From Prolixibacteraceae bacterium (GTDB lineage Bacteria; Bacteroidota; Bacteroidia; Bacteroidales; Prolixibacteraceae), in contig JAUWAB010000033.1 in the NCBI GenBank assembly GCA_030602265.1, positions 1 to 42,242 of the forward strand: a stretch of DNA of 42,242 nt. The letters run 5' to 3'. Below are positions 34,428 to 42,242 of the stretch, piece by piece. The position numbers and the translations under genes were made by a program. The notes under the pieces were generated by a model that saw only the letters and a list, made by a program, of their open reading frames with translations, was not told where the DNA came from and made no database searches. Every line of letters starts with the position of its first letter. Within the stretch, counting starts at the first letter, position 1.

Positions 34428-35702
34428 ATGATACTTGAATTAAAAATACAAAACTTTCTCTCGTTTAAAAAAGAAGTGAGCTTTAGCTTTGAGGCCACTT
34501 CTGATAATACCCTCAGCGATTACTATGTGGCCGTTCAAAACGATGGAACACGAATCCTGAAAATGGCTATGGTTTATGGAGCCAATGCTTCAGGTAAAAG
34601 TAATTTGCTCGGTGCATTCGACTTTCTGAACAATTTTACCCGCCACATCCCCGAAGAAAAGGAGGGCGGCACTAACTTTCAGCCCTTCGAATTTGGAGAA
34701 ACGGCCAAAAAGCCAGGTTCTTTTGAGTTGCTCTTCTATGTAAAGGGGAAAAAACACCGTTACCAATTAATCGTTGATCGCAATACAGTGTTACAGGAAA
34801 AGCTGTTTGTTTATCCGGGGACACAACCTGCCCTTATTTTTTCGCGCGATTTCGATAACAAAAGTAAAATTTCAGTCGTGCAGTTTGGTTCCAAAATCAA
34901 GATTTCGAATCAGGCTTTGGAGGCCATTCAACTGAAAACCCTGAAAAATGCTTCCGTGTTGGCTGCTTACAACCAGGTAAACCTGGCCATTTCCGAGTTA
35001 GATGAGGTCGTGAGTTGGTTCAGAAATCAGTTTATGCAAGTGATAAATCGTTATACAGATCTCACCAGCTTTTCTGATCATTCGATCAAGGTAAGCGAGA
35101 AGATGAAGCTTCACGCGCTTCGTTTTTTAAAAGAAGCCGACTTCAATATTACAAATGTATTGTTTGTGGACCGGGTGCGAAAGGTTCCTGAAGAGATCCT
35201 TAAGTATTTGGATGCCCTGCCAATGATTGATGAAGAACGTGACAGGATTGAGAAAGAAAAAGCATGGCATTATGATGAAACCATGTTTACGCATCGTGTG
35301 GTCAACGAGGGACGCGAGGAATCCTATAACTTGCCGGAAAGTAATCAATCACAAGGCACGCTCCGTTATTATGGATTGTCCGCTCCCTTTTTTCATGCTA
35401 TTGAAAATAATGGTTTTTTGCCGATTGATGAGATTGGTTCTGCATTACACCCGTTGCTGGTAATGCATTTTCTGAAGGAGTTTCTGCAAAAGTCTGATCA
35501 GGCGCAATTGCTTATTACCACACACAACATGTCGCTTTTAAATGAAAAAGATATGTTACGGAAAGATGCTGTATGGTTTACGGAAAAAGGAGAAGATGGG
35601 GCTTCCGATCTTTATTCGATGGCTGATTTCAATTTCCGGAAAGAGTTGTCCTTTTACAATGCATATAAAATTGGGAAGTTTGGGGGGATTCCGGAATTAT
35701 AA
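34428..35702 (+). CDS. RloA-like AAA/ABC-type ATPase (AbiL-type defence protein)
   Basis: 424 residues from ATG 34428, which has AAGGAT 8-13 bases upstream; a longer TTG start has no support. It opens with the SMC/OLD-like strand MILELKIQNFLSF. Walker A is GANASGKS (51-58); Walker B is in LPIDEIGSALHP, and the His switch in LLITTHNMSLL. SQGTLRYYGL, just before Walker B, resembles an ABC signature. RloA proteins occur beside type I restriction genes and with RloB; an AbiL abortive-infection pair has this makeup as I recall it. It is 3 bp upstream of its RloB partner and AT-rich, consistent with a transferred defence module. Confidence 0.85.
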   Translation: MILELKIQNFLSFKKEVSFSFEATSDNTLSDYYVAVQNDGTRILKMAMVYGANASGKSNLLGAFDFLNNFTRHIPEEKEGGTNFQPFEFGETAKKPGSFELLFYVKGKKHRYQLIVDRNTVLQEKLFVYPGTQPALIFSRDFDNKSKISVVQFGSKIKISNQALEAIQLKTLKNASVLAAYNQVNLAISELDEVVSWFRNQFMQVINRYTDLTSFSDHSIKVSEKMKLHALRFLKEADFNITNVLFVDRVRKVPEEILKYLDALPMIDEERDRIEKEKAWHYDETMFTHRVVNEGREESYNLPESNQSQGTLRYYGLSAPFFHAIENNGFLPIDEIGSALHPLLVMHFLKEFLQKSDQAQLLITTHNMSLLNEKDMLRKDAVWFTEKGEDGASDLYSMADFNFRKELSFYNAYKIGKFGGIPEL

Positions 35703-35705
35703 CCC

Positions 35706-36311
35706 ATGAGAAAGAATCGACCGGAACGAAACCTAAAACCACGCTATGCGGTGCTTGGAGATGGCATAACTGAGCAGTGGTATTTATATCATTTAAAATA
35801 TTGGAAGACCTACAAATACAAAATCAGTCCTTCGCTGTTTGCTGATGTTGGCATTGAAAAAGCTGAGTGCATCATTGATGGATTGTTAGCAGACGGATAT
35901 GACCAGGTCACCTATTTGACGGACTATGATACTATAGTCTCACAAGGGAAGCGAAATGCCTTCGAAAAACTCATTAGGGAATACGGGAGCAAAGATGAAG
36001 TGTTGATTTGTGAATCGATGCCAGCAATTGAACTGTGGTTCCTGCTCCATTTCACCTATACCACACGTGAGTTTCCAAACTGCACACAAGTTGAGCGCCA
36101 ACTAAAGCGTTATTTGCCGGAATATGAGAAACGAAAGTCGTTTCTGGAAAAGAAAGACTGGTTTGAAGAAATGGTTAAAGGTGAAACATATGCCATTGAG
36201 CGGGCCGGACGTCTTTTGCAACAATTAGTGGAAGGTGGCGTTGGAACGCATTTTCCATTTTCTAAATTACCGGATGCTTTACGTGAGTTTGATAGACAGA
36301 AAGGAGATTAA
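35706..36311 (+). CDS. RloB-like protein (Toprim-like partner)
   Basis: 201 residues. GDGITEQWYLYHL (18-30) resembles the Toprim Glu motif, TDYDT (72-76) supplies the D-x-D, and ESMPAIELWFLLHF (103-116) is the RloB hallmark (usually SNPxFExWLLLHF). A basic stretch follows. This suggests a Toprim-like nuclease or related effector. The acidic triad (Glu23, Asp73, Asp75) looks complete. It forms a two-gene unit with the ATPase upstream, in which the ATPase probably senses phage or phage activity and controls this effector. The role is inferred from the family, not seen. Confidence 0.82.
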   Translation: MRKNRPERNLKPRYAVLGDGITEQWYLYHLKYWKTYKYKISPSLFADVGIEKAECIIDGLLADGYDQVTYLTDYDTIVSQGKRNAFEKLIREYGSKDEVLICESMPAIELWFLLHFTYTTREFPNCTQVERQLKRYLPEYEKRKSFLEKKDWFEEMVKGETYAIERAGRLLQQLVEGGVGTHFPFSKLPDALREFDRQKGD

Positions 36312-36513
36312 TATAAATTTCAGAACACAGTTCCAGGGTGTAAAACATAAGTTGATTATAATTAAAAAGTTGCCTTTCTTAATCCCAAGCTTCAGCACGA
36401 ATATTTCGTATGACCCACTGTTAAAATACGAAGAACTGCGTACTGACCAGCCTTTCTCAATGCACGAACTTTATACCAGCAAATCACAGAGAAATTAATT
36501 AAAAGTTTTAACG

Positions 36514-38409
36514 ATGAGAAAGTACTTTATTCTGCTGATGGCCTTCTGGTCTATAACAAGTGCCACGGCACAAACCAACCCCGATTTCAAATACAATATC
36601 GGAGGAAAAATTGAAACCATGATGATTACCGATGCCGGTGTACTGTTAGCCATAGGCAGCAACGGACTGGCAGGGATCATGCCGGGAGCCTCCGCGCCCC
36701 ATTTTGTGTTCTCCGAATATGGCAAAATCAAAGCTGAAGAGCTGGAACCCGTGCCGCTGTCACCCTACGTAATTGTTACCGAAGGCGGCAAATCGCAAAT
36801 CCCCGGAACGCTTTTCGCCAATTCCAAACGAACGGTGATTGATGTAATCTCCGGAAAAAAGATGTTTGTCACCGAGGAAAACGGCTGGAAGCAAATTGCA
36901 CAGCTCAAGGTTTTCCTCCCCGAGAACAAGCTGGTAGTGGTGGGCAACCGCTCCAAGCAGGAAAAAGAGATCCTGGCGGTCGGTATTTATGACCTGGCCA
37001 CCGGGAAGCAGGACGGCTTTGCCAATCTCGATCCCAACGCCGGAAAAACCCGCAGTGTTGCCGCCATACCCATGAGCTCCGGAGCCCCGTTTTTATCAGG
37101 CGACCGCGTTTTTGTACCGACGACCAGGAATGTGGTGTGCGCCAACTTCAAAGATGGCAACATCATCTGGGAAAATGACATCAAAAACATCTCCCTGATG
37201 ACCGCAGATCCCTCGGGGAATGAGATTTACGGATTCGAGGAGCGGGCAAACGGCGATACACGGATCTACAAATTCAGCAAGGACGGCCAGAGCCTGTGGG
37301 CAAAGGAACGGAAAATCCAGGGCAGTATCAGCAGGTTCCAGATATTACCCGGAGGATTAGCGGTGGTGAGCGACGTGTTCAAGGGCGGCGGCAGCAGCAT
37401 GATCGGGCGGCTGACAGCAGGCGGCGAGTCGAAGATCGCCTTTCTCAGCGCCGCCACCGGCGACGACCTCTGGGAAAAAGCGCCTAAAACCCAGGGCTAC
37501 GTGCAGCACTTTTATGTGATGGACGACGGCATCCTCTTCGGACTGCAAAGCGGCGGGATAAACAAGATCTCTTTCGACGGAAGCCCCCTTTTCAAAAGAC
37601 CCCTGAAAACCGGTGAGAACATCCATACCATGGCTATGACGCCGCGCGGACTGATCTACATTACCGATACCGATGCCGATATCATTGACCTGACTTCCGG
37701 AGAGTCGATCTGGAAAAAACCCATTCAATACAAAAAAGCCACTACGGTGTCGAGCGCCTACGACCAGGCAGGCGGGCGCTACCTGATCAGCACCGGCGAC
37801 GAGGTAATCGCGATCAATGAGCAAAGTGGCGATGTGAGCACCTTAGCCAAAGTGAAATTTGAAGGAAAGGAGCCGATCAGCGGGATCGATGTGCGCAGCG
37901 CCGGAATACTCCTCACCTCCGACCAGAACATGATGATGCTCAACAATCAGGGCAACGAGGTATTCCATGCTTACCATAAGGCACCCGGACAAAGCACCGT
38001 GATGAAGGTGGCCATGGGCATCATGACGGTCGCCGCGGCCACAACAGCAGCTGCTGCCGCGTCGCAGTCGACCTACCACTACGAACTGGGCAACTACAGC
38101 AGTGCCGGCGCCATGCGGGCCAACCAGAATGCCAAAGCCGCAGAAGTGTTCTCGAACATCGCTGCCACTTCCTTCCAGGAGATGACCAAACGGTTCAAGG
38201 CCACCATGGCCACCGAAAACGACCGCTTCATCCTGACCAGTCTCAGCGATGGCGTCGGATTGGTCAAAGTAAACAAGGATAGCGGAAAAACCGGCAAGGA
38301 AATCGTGCTGAAGGATAAAAAACCGGTCTATGAAGTCGACGACATGGCCGGTTACCTCTACTACCTCTCCGGGAACGGCGAGATCAGCGCTTATAATCTG
38401 AATAATTAA
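36514..38409 (+). CDS. Secreted PQQ-like beta-propeller protein
   Basis: 631 residues with a signal peptide of about 19 residues (ending TATAQ). Repeated WD/PQQ-type blades: GKKMFVTEENGW, DGNIIWENDI, DGQSLWAKER, TGDDLWEKAPK, SGESIWKKP, SGDVSTLAK. Between blades, residues ~505-570 hold an Ala/Gly-rich segment (VAAATTAAAAAS, YSSAGAMRANQNAKAAEVF) followed by a helical stretch; this is unusual inside a propeller. No PQQ-dependent dehydrogenase motif is seen, so it is probably a binding or scaffold protein. The base composition returns to GC-rich here, marking the right edge of the AT-rich island. Confidence 0.75.
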   Translation: MRKYFILLMAFWSITSATAQTNPDFKYNIGGKIETMMITDAGVLLAIGSNGLAGIMPGASAPHFVFSEYGKIKAEELEPVPLSPYVIVTEGGKSQIPGTLFANSKRTVIDVISGKKMFVTEENGWKQIAQLKVFLPENKLVVVGNRSKQEKEILAVGIYDLATGKQDGFANLDPNAGKTRSVAAIPMSSGAPFLSGDRVFVPTTRNVVCANFKDGNIIWENDIKNISLMTADPSGNEIYGFEERANGDTRIYKFSKDGQSLWAKERKIQGSISRFQILPGGLAVVSDVFKGGGSSMIGRLTAGGESKIAFLSAATGDDLWEKAPKTQGYVQHFYVMDDGILFGLQSGGINKISFDGSPLFKRPLKTGENIHTMAMTPRGLIYITDTDADIIDLTSGESIWKKPIQYKKATTVSSAYDQAGGRYLISTGDEVIAINEQSGDVSTLAKVKFEGKEPISGIDVRSAGILLTSDQNMMMLNNQGNEVFHAYHKAPGQSTVMKVAMGIMTVAAATTAAAAASQSTYHYELGNYSSAGAMRANQNAKAAEVFSNIAATSFQEMTKRFKATMATENDRFILTSLSDGVGLVKVNKDSGKTGKEIVLKDKKPVYEVDDMAGYLYYLSGNGEISAYNLNN

Positions 38410-38475
38410 TAGCCGGAGAATTAATCAGTTACACCCATAAAACCCATAAACACCTGCATGTGAAGATATCAGAGA

Positions 38476-38501
38476 GGCTGTCTCCACGGATGGAGGCAGC
38501 C
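38476..38501 (+). terminator. Hairpin after the propeller gene
   Basis: GGCTGTCTCC (38476-38485) and GGAGGCAGCC (38492-38501) form a 10-bp stem with one mismatch and a 6-nt loop, 67 bp after the stop codon. Only a CTTT follows, so termination is plausible but not certain. Confidence 0.45.
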
Positions 38502-38571
38502 CTTTCGCCATCCATAGGAGGATAGATTAATTAAAACAAGATAAAAAAGTAATTCATAAACGAAAATTATA

Positions 38572-38579
38572 TACCTTTA
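38572..38579 (+). promoter_or_regulatory. Possible -7 box of the AAA_14 gene
   Basis: TACCTTTA matches TAnnTTTG except for the last base and lies 16 nt before the ATG at 38596. There is no clear -33 TTG. Confidence 0.3.
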
Positions 38580-38595
38580 TGCAAAATATTTGGCT

Positions 38596-39867
38596 ATGAA
38601 CGAATATATTGCAATACTGGAAAAATACAATTTCTGGGGCCAAAACACACCTGACTGCGGCTATTTCCGGAGCGAATATACGCACAAGATAGTAAGCTCC
38701 ACCGGGAACAGGCTCATTAAAGTTCTTACAGGGCAGCGGCGATCGGGCAAAAGCTATATCCTGAGGCAGGTTACCAAAATTCTTCTTGACAAAGGAGTAA
38801 GACCGGAAAATATACTTTTTATAAACAAGGAGTTTACAGATTTCGATTTCCTGAAAACCTACAAGGACCTTGATGAACTGATCAAGATGTTTAAAAATGA
38901 ACTTAGACCTTCAGGTAAAATATTCATATTCATTGATGAGGTACAACTTATTGAAGGATGGGAGCGGGTTGTCAATTCGTATTCACAGGATTTCTCTGAA
39001 AGCTATGAGTTGTTCATAAGTGGTTCAAACTCAAAAATGCTCTCGGGTGAATTGGCTACCTATTTATCGGGCAGGTACATATGTTTTGAGGTTTTTCCGT
39101 TCAGTTACTCCGAGTACACAGGAATAACGGGTAAGGAAAAAGGCCGCGAAAGCTATATGTCCTATATGGGCAGCGGCGGACTACCAGAATTATTTTCACT
39201 GCCAACACCTGAAATTAGGCGCAATTATGTTTCAGCTGTTAAAGACACTGTGCTGCTTCGCGATATTATTCATCGAAACAATATCCGGGATACAAAATTA
39301 TTGGAAGACATTTTTGTCTTTCTGGTAAATAATGCATCGAACCTGATTTCAATTCCCAATATTGTAAAATATTTTAAAGGTATGAACCGAAAAACCACCT
39401 ACGATGCAGTATCAAGCTATATTGGTTATATAGAAGAGGCATTCCTCATTCACCGGTGCGAAAGATATGATATTAAAGGGAAAGACACCCTGACCGGTAA
39501 TGCAAAATTCTATATCAATGATCTGGCATACAAAAACTATCTGTATCCAGGCTTTGGTTATGGATTTGGCTATCTGGTTGAAAACCTGATTTACCTGGAA
39601 CTTTGCCGTGCCGGATTTGATGTTTATGTTGGGGCTTTACGGAATAAGGAAGTTGATTTTGTCGCCATACAGGCTGACCGAATCATTTATTTGCAAAGTT
39701 CCTATTTGCTCACTGATGAAACTACCATTGAAAGAGAATATTCAGCCCTTGAATCCATTGGCGATAATTATGAAAAATGGGTCGTTTCACTCGACGATAT
39801 TACGATGCCAATAAAAGCGGGCATCAAACATATTCAAGCCTGGAACTTAAGTGCACACATCAGTTAG
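38596..39867 (+). CDS. AAA_14/DUF4143 ATPase
   Basis: 423 residues from ATG 38596; an in-frame TTG six bases earlier adds nothing. The AAA_14 core has Walker A GQRRSGKS (46-53) and Walker B FIFIDEVQ (Asp114/Glu115), plus the sensor [20 protein letters not shown]. The C-terminal DUF4143 domain has [28 protein letters not shown], a PD-(D/E)xK-like arrangement. These are common in Bacteroidota in many copies with unknown role. The gene is moderately AT-rich. Its stop overlaps the converging SEC-C gene by 4 bp. Confidence 0.88.
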   Translation: MNEYIAILEKYNFWGQNTPDCGYFRSEYTHKIVSSTGNRLIKVLTGQRRSGKSYILRQVTKILLDKGVRPENILFINKEFTDFDFLKTYKDLDELIKMFKNELRPSGKIFIFIDEVQLIEGWERVVNSYSQDFSESYELFISGSNSKMLSGELATYLSGRYICFEVFPFSYSEYTGITGKEKGRESYMSYMGSGGLPELFSLPTPEIRRNYVSAVKDTVLLRDIIHRNNIRDTKLLEDIFVFLVNNASNLISIPNIVKYFKGMNRKTTYDAVSSYIGYIEEAFLIHRCERYDIKGKDTLTGNAKFYINDLAYKNYLYPGFGYGFGYLVENLIYLELCRAGFDVYVGALRNKEVDFVAIQADRIIYLQSSYLLTDETTIEREYSALESIGDNYEKWVVSLDDITMPIKAGIKHIQAWNLSAHIS

Positions 39868-41081
39868 GCTGTGAATCCATTCATTTCACTCAGGCAGCAT
39901 TGCTTGTATTTCCTGCCGCTGCCACAGGGACAGGGATCATTCCTTCCAACTTTTTGGGATTGTTTCGGGACATTCTTTTCCCACGCTTTATTGAAGGCCT
40001 CCTGCGGAATATGGTGTCCTGCCCGGATGGCACCCGGACCCATAACCAGCTCTGGTGGTTTTTTCAGAAATTGATCCCGTTCACTCTTTTCGAAAACCGA
40101 CCGGGGTGAGTTACCTTTCAGTATCCATGTGGGAAAATGGTTCCCCATTTCGAATATCCGCGGTACCAGTTCTTTAATCGCCGGCAGATCCAGGTCGTTA
40201 TTTTTCAAAATGTTCTGAATCAAATCCCCAGGATCCCTTTCATTGTTTTGAAGCATCCAGTTCATGCTGATTTTACGGTTGATTTCGGCCTCGGCCTCCT
40301 CTCCACGCGTCGTCGATCCAATTTGCAACTTATGACATATCGCCCTGAATGAACGGATGGCCTCTGTTTCAGGAGGCAAGGGAAAATCTGGATCCCCGGC
40401 AGCCAGGATCTGACCGGTAGTAAATGAAGCGTAGTTTATGGACCTACGGAAATCCAAAGCGTTTCGCAACGATTCATAATTAAAAACAAAAGGGGAAACA
40501 AAAGTTGGCGGGTAGATCTTATTATCAAGACTTCTCATAAGATAATAAGAACTCTCGATGGTTTGATTCATCACTTCAGCTGTCAGGCCAGAATCTGCTT
40601 TTCTGCATAACTCCAAAAAATCTGTATAGGTAAGAATCCCATACAAATGGATCAGACCGATCGCAATTTGTTCATTCCAAACCTTCCCGGAATTGAGATC
40701 AACCGACTCCACATATTTATCAATAACAGGTTTAAGTGAATCAACCAAATCAGGATACAAAAACAACATAGGCCTGTTCTTCCTGAATACCAAGTCCGTA
40801 AGGCCAATTTCCTCCATAGAACAGAAAAATAATCCCTCATGATTCACAATCGCATGATCCTTTGCATGAACCATCGCCTGAATCTTTAGGACATCCTGAA
40901 ATGGCAGGGTTTTCAGCAGATACAAGGGATTCTGCAGAATGGTTTTGGCAAACCGCGCCGCAATTACAGTCTTTTTCTCCTTGCTGTTGACCTTAAGTCC
41001 GAGATGCCGGGCGTTACGCACTAAACTATCCTTGGTATCCTGCAGGAACATTTCATATAGCGAGAAATCCTGATTGATCAT
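39864..41081 (-). CDS. SEC-C motif protein of unknown function
   Basis: 405 residues with a long helical N-terminal region (~1-330) that I do not recognise, then a C-terminal zinc-binding SEC-C motif, [19 protein letters not shown] (~379-397). The motif is the one found at the end of SecA and in many unrelated proteins, where it binds a metal and likely a protein or nucleic-acid partner. There is no signal peptide. The N-terminal residues are basic ([15 protein letters not shown]). The gene is convergent with the AAA_14 gene and divergent from the pirin gene. Confidence 0.75.
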   Translation of the reverse strand: MINQDFSLYEMFLQDTKDSLVRNARHLGLKVNSKEKKTVIAARFAKTILQNPLYLLKTLPFQDVLKIQAMVHAKDHAIVNHEGLFFCSMEEIGLTDLVFRKNRPMLFLYPDLVDSLKPVIDKYVESVDLNSGKVWNEQIAIGLIHLYGILTYTDFLELCRKADSGLTAEVMNQTIESSYYLMRSLDNKIYPPTFVSPFVFNYESLRNALDFRRSINYASFTTGQILAAGDPDFPLPPETEAIRSFRAICHKLQIGSTTRGEEAEAEINRKISMNWMLQNNERDPGDLIQNILKNNDLDLPAIKELVPRIFEMGNHFPTWILKGNSPRSVFEKSERDQFLKKPPELVMGPGAIRAGHHIPQEAFNKAWEKNVPKQSQKVGRNDPCPCGSGRKYKQCCLSEMNGFTA

Positions 41082-41247
41082 AATGACCGGAACATTATAT
41101 ATTTATGCTGCAATTTAAGGAAAATTCGATTAAGCATCCTAATAATTTTCTTCTGAACCAAAAAAATGAAACATTCAGTTCAGGGACTCTTCATTCCACC
41201 GGATTAGTTGTCTTCCGGAAATTGGTTTTTGCAGGATTTAACCGACG

Positions 41248-41274
41248 TTGGCTCCAAAATTTCCCCTATCTTTC
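41248..41274 (+). promoter_or_regulatory. Possible promoter of the pirin gene
   Basis: A TTG (41248-41250) and TATCTTTC (41267-41274, one base off TAnnTTTG) are 16 bp apart, slightly short for the consensus. It lies 34 nt before ATG 41309, which argues against the longer upstream start at 41105. Confidence 0.3.
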
Positions 41275-41308
41275 GGACTATATAAAACAAAAATTACAAA
41301 TTATTATT

Positions 41309-42178
41309 ATGCCAATCAGTCTGGTTATTGATGAACGTACGGCCGACATCGGTGGCTTTACCGTTGGACGGGTACTCCCCTTCCGGAGAAAGCGGATGGT
41401 AGGCCCCTTCATCTACCTCGATCACATGGGACCTGTTACGCTCGGCGGCGGGGAAAACCTGGATGTGCTGCCGCACCCCCACATCGGGTTGGCGACTCTT
41501 ACCTACCTTTTAGACGGGGCGCTGATGCACCGCGACAACATCGGGTCGGTGCAGGAGATTCAACCCGGTGCGGTGAACTGGATGACCGCCGGCCGCGGGG
41601 TGGCCCACTCGGAGCGCACCCCGGAGTACCTGCGGCACCGGGAGAAAACCTTTCACGGACTCCAGATCTGGGTAGCCCTTCCTGCGGAGTTTGAAGAGAC
41701 AGAAGCCAATTTCAGTCATATCCCCGCCCCGGAAATCCCGGTCTGGGAGCAGGACGGCGCCTCCCTGAAGCTGATCGCCGGCGAGGCCTTCGGAAGAACA
41801 TCGCCCGTGCCGGTTTACAGTCCGCTGTTCCTGATGGAAGTCAGGAGCCGGGAGGCCGTCACCCTGCAAACCGGAAATGCTCTGTCAGGTGAATGCGCCC
41901 TGTACATCCTCGAAGGCAGTGTGACGATTAACAGGGAGACCTATCCTCCCCGGAAAATGGTGGTTTTAGAGGATGGCGCTCCTGAGTCCGTTATCCTGTC
42001 AGACAACGCCCTGGTTTACCTCCTCGGCGGCGAGCCTTTCCCCGAGGAGCGGCACATCTGGTGGAATTTTGTCAGCACCCGAAAGGAGCGGTTAGAACAG
42101 GCGAAGAGTGACTGGAAAGCTCAGCGCTTTCCGGAGATACCGGGAGAAACGGAGTTTGTACCGCTACCAGAGCGGTGA
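41309..42178 (+). CDS. Pirin-family protein
   Basis: 289 residues from ATG 41309 (MPISLVIDERTADIGGF). The metal ligands of pirins are present: His56 and His58 in LPHPHIGLAT, His100 in GRGVAHSE, and Glu102 in the same motif. RPFxxxxVGPFIYLDHMGP and the two-cupin layout are typical. Some bacterial pirins show quercetin 2,3-dioxygenase activity; the role here is unknown. The ~200 bp in frame upstream lack conserved residues and contain the likely promoter, so they are not part of the protein. The gene ends 64 bp before the window end. Confidence 0.92.
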   Translation: MPISLVIDERTADIGGFTVGRVLPFRRKRMVGPFIYLDHMGPVTLGGGENLDVLPHPHIGLATLTYLLDGALMHRDNIGSVQEIQPGAVNWMTAGRGVAHSERTPEYLRHREKTFHGLQIWVALPAEFEETEANFSHIPAPEIPVWEQDGASLKLIAGEAFGRTSPVPVYSPLFLMEVRSREAVTLQTGNALSGECALYILEGSVTINRETYPPRKMVVLEDGAPESVILSDNALVYLLGGEPFPEERHIWWNFVSTRKERLEQAKSDWKAQRFPEIPGETEFVPLPER

Positions 42179-42242
42179 TCGTTTGGCACGGTTGATTTAT
42201 TGGAAAAATAAAAATACATCTGACATTCATTAGAAAGCAGAT

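Noticed and set aside
34428-36311. PARIS (AriA/AriB) anti-phage system
   Set aside because: The second gene carries the RloB hallmark ELWFLLHF, so RloAB/AbiL is the better match than AriB.
36235-36498. Open frame overlapping the rloB-like 3' end (87 codons)
   Set aside because: The first 25 codons overlap rloB out of frame and the rest has no family resemblance or promoter; a small gene at 36320-36498 cannot be fully ruled out.
41105-42178. Longer pirin protein starting at 41105
   Set aside because: The extra 68 residues lack family similarity and contain the probable promoter; ATG 41309 begins exactly at the conserved pirin N-terminus.

Overview
The window looks like a piece of a Bacteroidota chromosome (Bacteroidales/Marinilabiliales-like). 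The support is a SusC/SusD pair, an STN-type TonB receptor with FecR and an ECF sigma factor, DUF3823 and DUF5107 lipoproteins, TAnnTTTG-type -7 promoter boxes, and few clear Shine-Dalgarno sites. I found no rRNA, tRNA or CRISPR array. All family calls are motif recognition by eye; no search was run.

Region 1 (1-19.9 kb, all on the minus strand) is a polysaccharide utilization locus. In transcription order it holds an ECF sigma factor, a FecR anti-sigma factor, SusC with an STN signalling domain, SusD, a DUF3823 lipoprotein, a large secreted GH55-like double beta-helix protein with a C-terminal propeller, a GH50-like lipoprotein, a clan GH-A glycosidase, a second GH55-like/propeller paralogue, and a DUF5107 lipoprotein gene. 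The DUF5107 gene is cut by an IS4-family element at 5-1655, whose inverted repeats and partial target duplication are visible. The enzyme set suggests a beta-linked (perhaps beta-1,3-containing) glycan, but the substrate is not readable from sequence.

Region 2 (19.9-24.8 kb, minus strand) carries a LytTR response regulator, a LytS-type histidine kinase, a secreted TPR protein and a TonB-dependent receptor with a GTG start. A 90-bp direct repeat separates the receptor from the other three genes. Region 3 (24.8-27.2 kb) has a REP-like palindromic cluster, a hipB-hipA toxin-antitoxin operon with an 11-bp inverted-repeat operator over its promoter, and a small DUF2007-type gene with a well-formed promoter.

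Region 4 (27.3-32.8 kb) is a divergent pair of units. A BNR/sialidase-fold lipoprotein and a sodium:solute symporter lie on the minus strand; a TPR-type histidine kinase and a LuxR-type response regulator lie on the plus strand. A 14-bp motif occurs twice, exactly 100 bp apart, in the shared intergenic region.

Region 5 (33-36.3 kb) is visibly AT-rich, with two exported proteins of unknown function followed by an RloA/RloB-type (AbiL-like) ATPase plus Toprim-like pair, a likely anti-phage module. Region 6 (36.5-42.2 kb) holds a secreted PQQ-like propeller protein, an AAA_14/DUF4143 ATPase, a convergent SEC-C protein overlapping it by 4 bp, and a pirin. The strongest candidates for new biology are the GH55-like/propeller architecture in this PUL, and the AT-rich island that combines exported unknowns with RloAB.
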